The position numbers were made by a program, and so were the translations under genes. Under the pieces are notes generated by a model. That model did not search any database, was not told the DNA's origin, and worked only from the letters and a program-made list of their open reading frames with translations. From an uncultured Fluviicola sp. (GTDB lineage Bacteria; Bacteroidota; Bacteroidia; Flavobacteriales; Crocinitomicaceae), in assembly GCF_946478805.1 (NCBI RefSeq), contig NZ_CAMLDC010000025.1, forward strand, positions 1 to 64,000: DNA of 64,000 bases, written 5' to 3'. Positions 62,750 through 64,000 of this stretch are shown here, in pieces (position 1 is the stretch's first letter; each line of letters starts with the position of its first letter).

Positions 62750-64000
62750 TCACTTCTTTTTACTCCCCCGTTTCTTAGCCTTTCCGTACTTTTCCTGCAT
62801 GGCCTTCTTATGGTTGTAGCGAACGTTGACCTTCTTATTCTTGTCCTTCTTTTCATGAAATGCCGGCCCGGCTTGTCCTTTCGGTGTTTTAACCAAGGTT
62901 TTCATTGCAACCTGCGGCTTTTCGAAATCCAAAACCAATTCGGACAATTCCACTTCTTCCGGAAACTCCCCGATTGTCACTTTCTTATTCATGAATGTTT
63001 CAATCTGACCGAATAGTTCCCGATCCTTTTCCGTCACAAAGCTGATTGCATGACCTTCCTTATCCTGACGACCCGTTCTACCGATTCTATGAATGTAATT
63101 TTCCTGGTTATCCGGAATATCGAAGTTAAAGACATGTGTTACATCTGTCACATCAATACCGCGTGCAATCAAATCCGTAGCAATAAGCACTTTATAAATA
63201 CCATTTTGAAAATGGTTTACGGCATTAAATCTGAAATTCTGAGCCTTTTGAGAGTGGATAATTCCCAACTCGACACTGAAGATAGGTTCCAATTCCTCAA
63301 ATAATTTTTCCGCCAAAACGCGCGAAGAAACAAATACAAGCACTTTGGTCATATCCTTGTTCTCTTCAAGCAGGTATTTCAACAAATTAACTTTTGAGGT
63401 GAAATTCGGAACCGCAATTGCTTCCTGTTTAATCTTTTCCAAAGGAGTTCCAACTCGTGCTGCCTCAATTTTCACCGGATCGTCAAAATAAGTTCCAAGG
63501 AACGTTTCCACCTCCTCTGAAAGTGTTGCAGAAAACAACAAATTTTGTCTTTTTTCTGGAAGCAACTCAAAAATACGCATCAACTGTGGTCTGAAACCTA
63601 AATTCAATGTTTCATCCACCTCATCGATCACCACTTTTTTAGCATGCTTCAGTTGCAAAGATCCGTTCGCCGTTAAATCAAATATGCGACCCGGAGTTCC
63701 AACCAACACATCCAATCCTTGCAAAACCATCGATGCTTGCGTATTGATATTTGCTCCACCATAAACACCACCAACGGCAACATTCATATGCGGAGTCAAC
63801 TTTTCAACTTCACGTACTACCTGAACAACTAATTCCCTGGTAGGAACAATGATCAGAATTTGTGGATGCGGTTCTTTGGAAAACTTCCATAAAGACAACA
63901 TCGGAAGCAAATAGGCTAATGTTTTCCCAGTTCCTGTCTGAGCCAAACCAATCACATCCTTTCCGGACATCATCACAGCAAATCCAGCTGACTGAATAGT
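62750..64000 (-). CDS. DEAD/DEAH-box RNA helicase (5' end cut by window)
   Basis: The frame is open through the right edge: upstream of the Met at 63976 the sequence reads TIQSAGFAVM, part of the Q motif, so the N-terminus lies beyond the window. 416 residues are visible. Motif I is AQTGTGKTLAYLL; Ia is PTRELVVQV; GG and TPGR motifs are present; II is DEVDE, a variant of DEAD; III is SATLS; V is ATDLIARGIDV; VI is YIHRIGRTGR. The C-terminus is a basic tail (KKDKNKKVNVRYNHKKAMQE onward) ending KKRGSKKK, as in RhlE-type helicases that act on ribosomal RNA or mRNA. The tail may bind RNA without sequence preference. Confidence 0.94.
   Translation of the reverse strand, partial: TIQSAGFAVMMSGKDVIGLAQTGTGKTLAYLLPMLSLWKFSKEPHPQILIIVPTRELVVQVVREVEKLTPHMNVAVGGVYGGANINTQASMVLQGLDVLVGTPGRIFDLTANGSLQLKHAKKVVIDEVDETLNLGFRPQLMRIFELLPEKRQNLLFSATLSEEVETFLGTYFDDPVKIEAARVGTPLEKIKQEAIAVPNFTSKVNLLKYLLEENKDMTKVLVFVSSRVLAEKLFEELEPIFSVELGIIHSQKAQNFRFNAVNHFQNGIYKVLIATDLIARGIDVTDVTHVFNFDIPDNQENYIHRIGRTGRQDKEGHAISFVTEKDRELFGQIETFMNKKVTIGEFPEEVELSELVLDFEKPQVAMKTLVKTPKGQAGPAFHEKKDKNKKVNVRYNHKKAMQEKYGKAKKRGSKKK

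Noticed and set aside
62750..64000. Motif II reading DEVDE instead of DEAD in the helicase, as a sign of inactivity
   Set aside because: The two acidic residues needed for Mg/ATP are kept, all other motifs are intact, and the variant is a tolerated substitution.

Overview
The window looks like a chromosomal segment of a free-living Bacteroidota bacterium, most likely a Flavobacteriales-type organism (a Crocinitomicaceae/Fluviicola-like relative would fit, but that is inference). Reasons: two proteins end in a type IX secretion (T9SS) type A sorting domain; start codons lack Shine-Dalgarno sequences; the best promoters match the Bacteroidota form TTG-N19-21-TAnnTTTG; Bacteroidota-type giant YD/RHS proteins, SBBP repeats and a DUF6428 arsenic gene are present; the DNA is AT-rich. 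No rRNA, tRNA, CRISPR array, integrase or transposase was seen, and no gene-free stretch exceeds about 210 bases.

Layout. 1-4663: the 3' part of a repeat-rich T9SS-exported protein, a RibD-C-like reductase and a large secreted protein of unknown function. 4712-7293: an arsenic resistance operon (arsR, DUF6428, LMW-phosphatase-type arsenate reductase, ACR3 pump) with a promoter overlapped by a 12-bp palindrome. 7328-10309: single minus-strand genes (DUF2200, OmpA-like, an XRE-HTH/pentapeptide fusion, a predicted outer membrane barrel). 10431-29244: an 18.8-kb minus-strand operon of eight genes with two giant YD/RHS-type proteins (about 2298 and 2669 aa) surrounded by periplasmic helper-like genes (OmpH/Skp-like, LolA-like) and lipoproteins, behind a textbook Bacteroidota promoter. 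29349-40689: a divergent plus-strand operon of 13 tightly packed genes encoding a type II secretion/type IV pilus-like machine: pseudopilins, GspF, prepilin peptidase, GspE, secretin, GspL/M-like platform proteins, a lipoprotein and a GspC/PilP-like protein. Such machines are uncommon in this phylum.

40711-64000 is mostly housekeeping: Ppx/GppA, a T9SS-sorted surface protein, a COG4389 membrane protein, ileS carrying an in-frame palindromic insertion, an ECF sigma/anti-sigma pair, LD-carboxypeptidase, three secreted or anchored proteins of unknown function, an aldehyde dehydrogenase, an OmpA-family protein, a response regulator/histidine kinase pair and a DEAD-box helicase cut by the right edge. 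A family of short AT-rich inverted repeats lies in four intergenic gaps between 50 and 63 kb.

The two most interesting blocks share one 104-bp divergent intergenic region (29245-29348): the giant YD/RHS operon leaving to the left, and the T2SS-like operon leaving to the right. The first may be an exported toxin or adhesin system and the second a possible exporter; a functional link between them is only a hypothesis.
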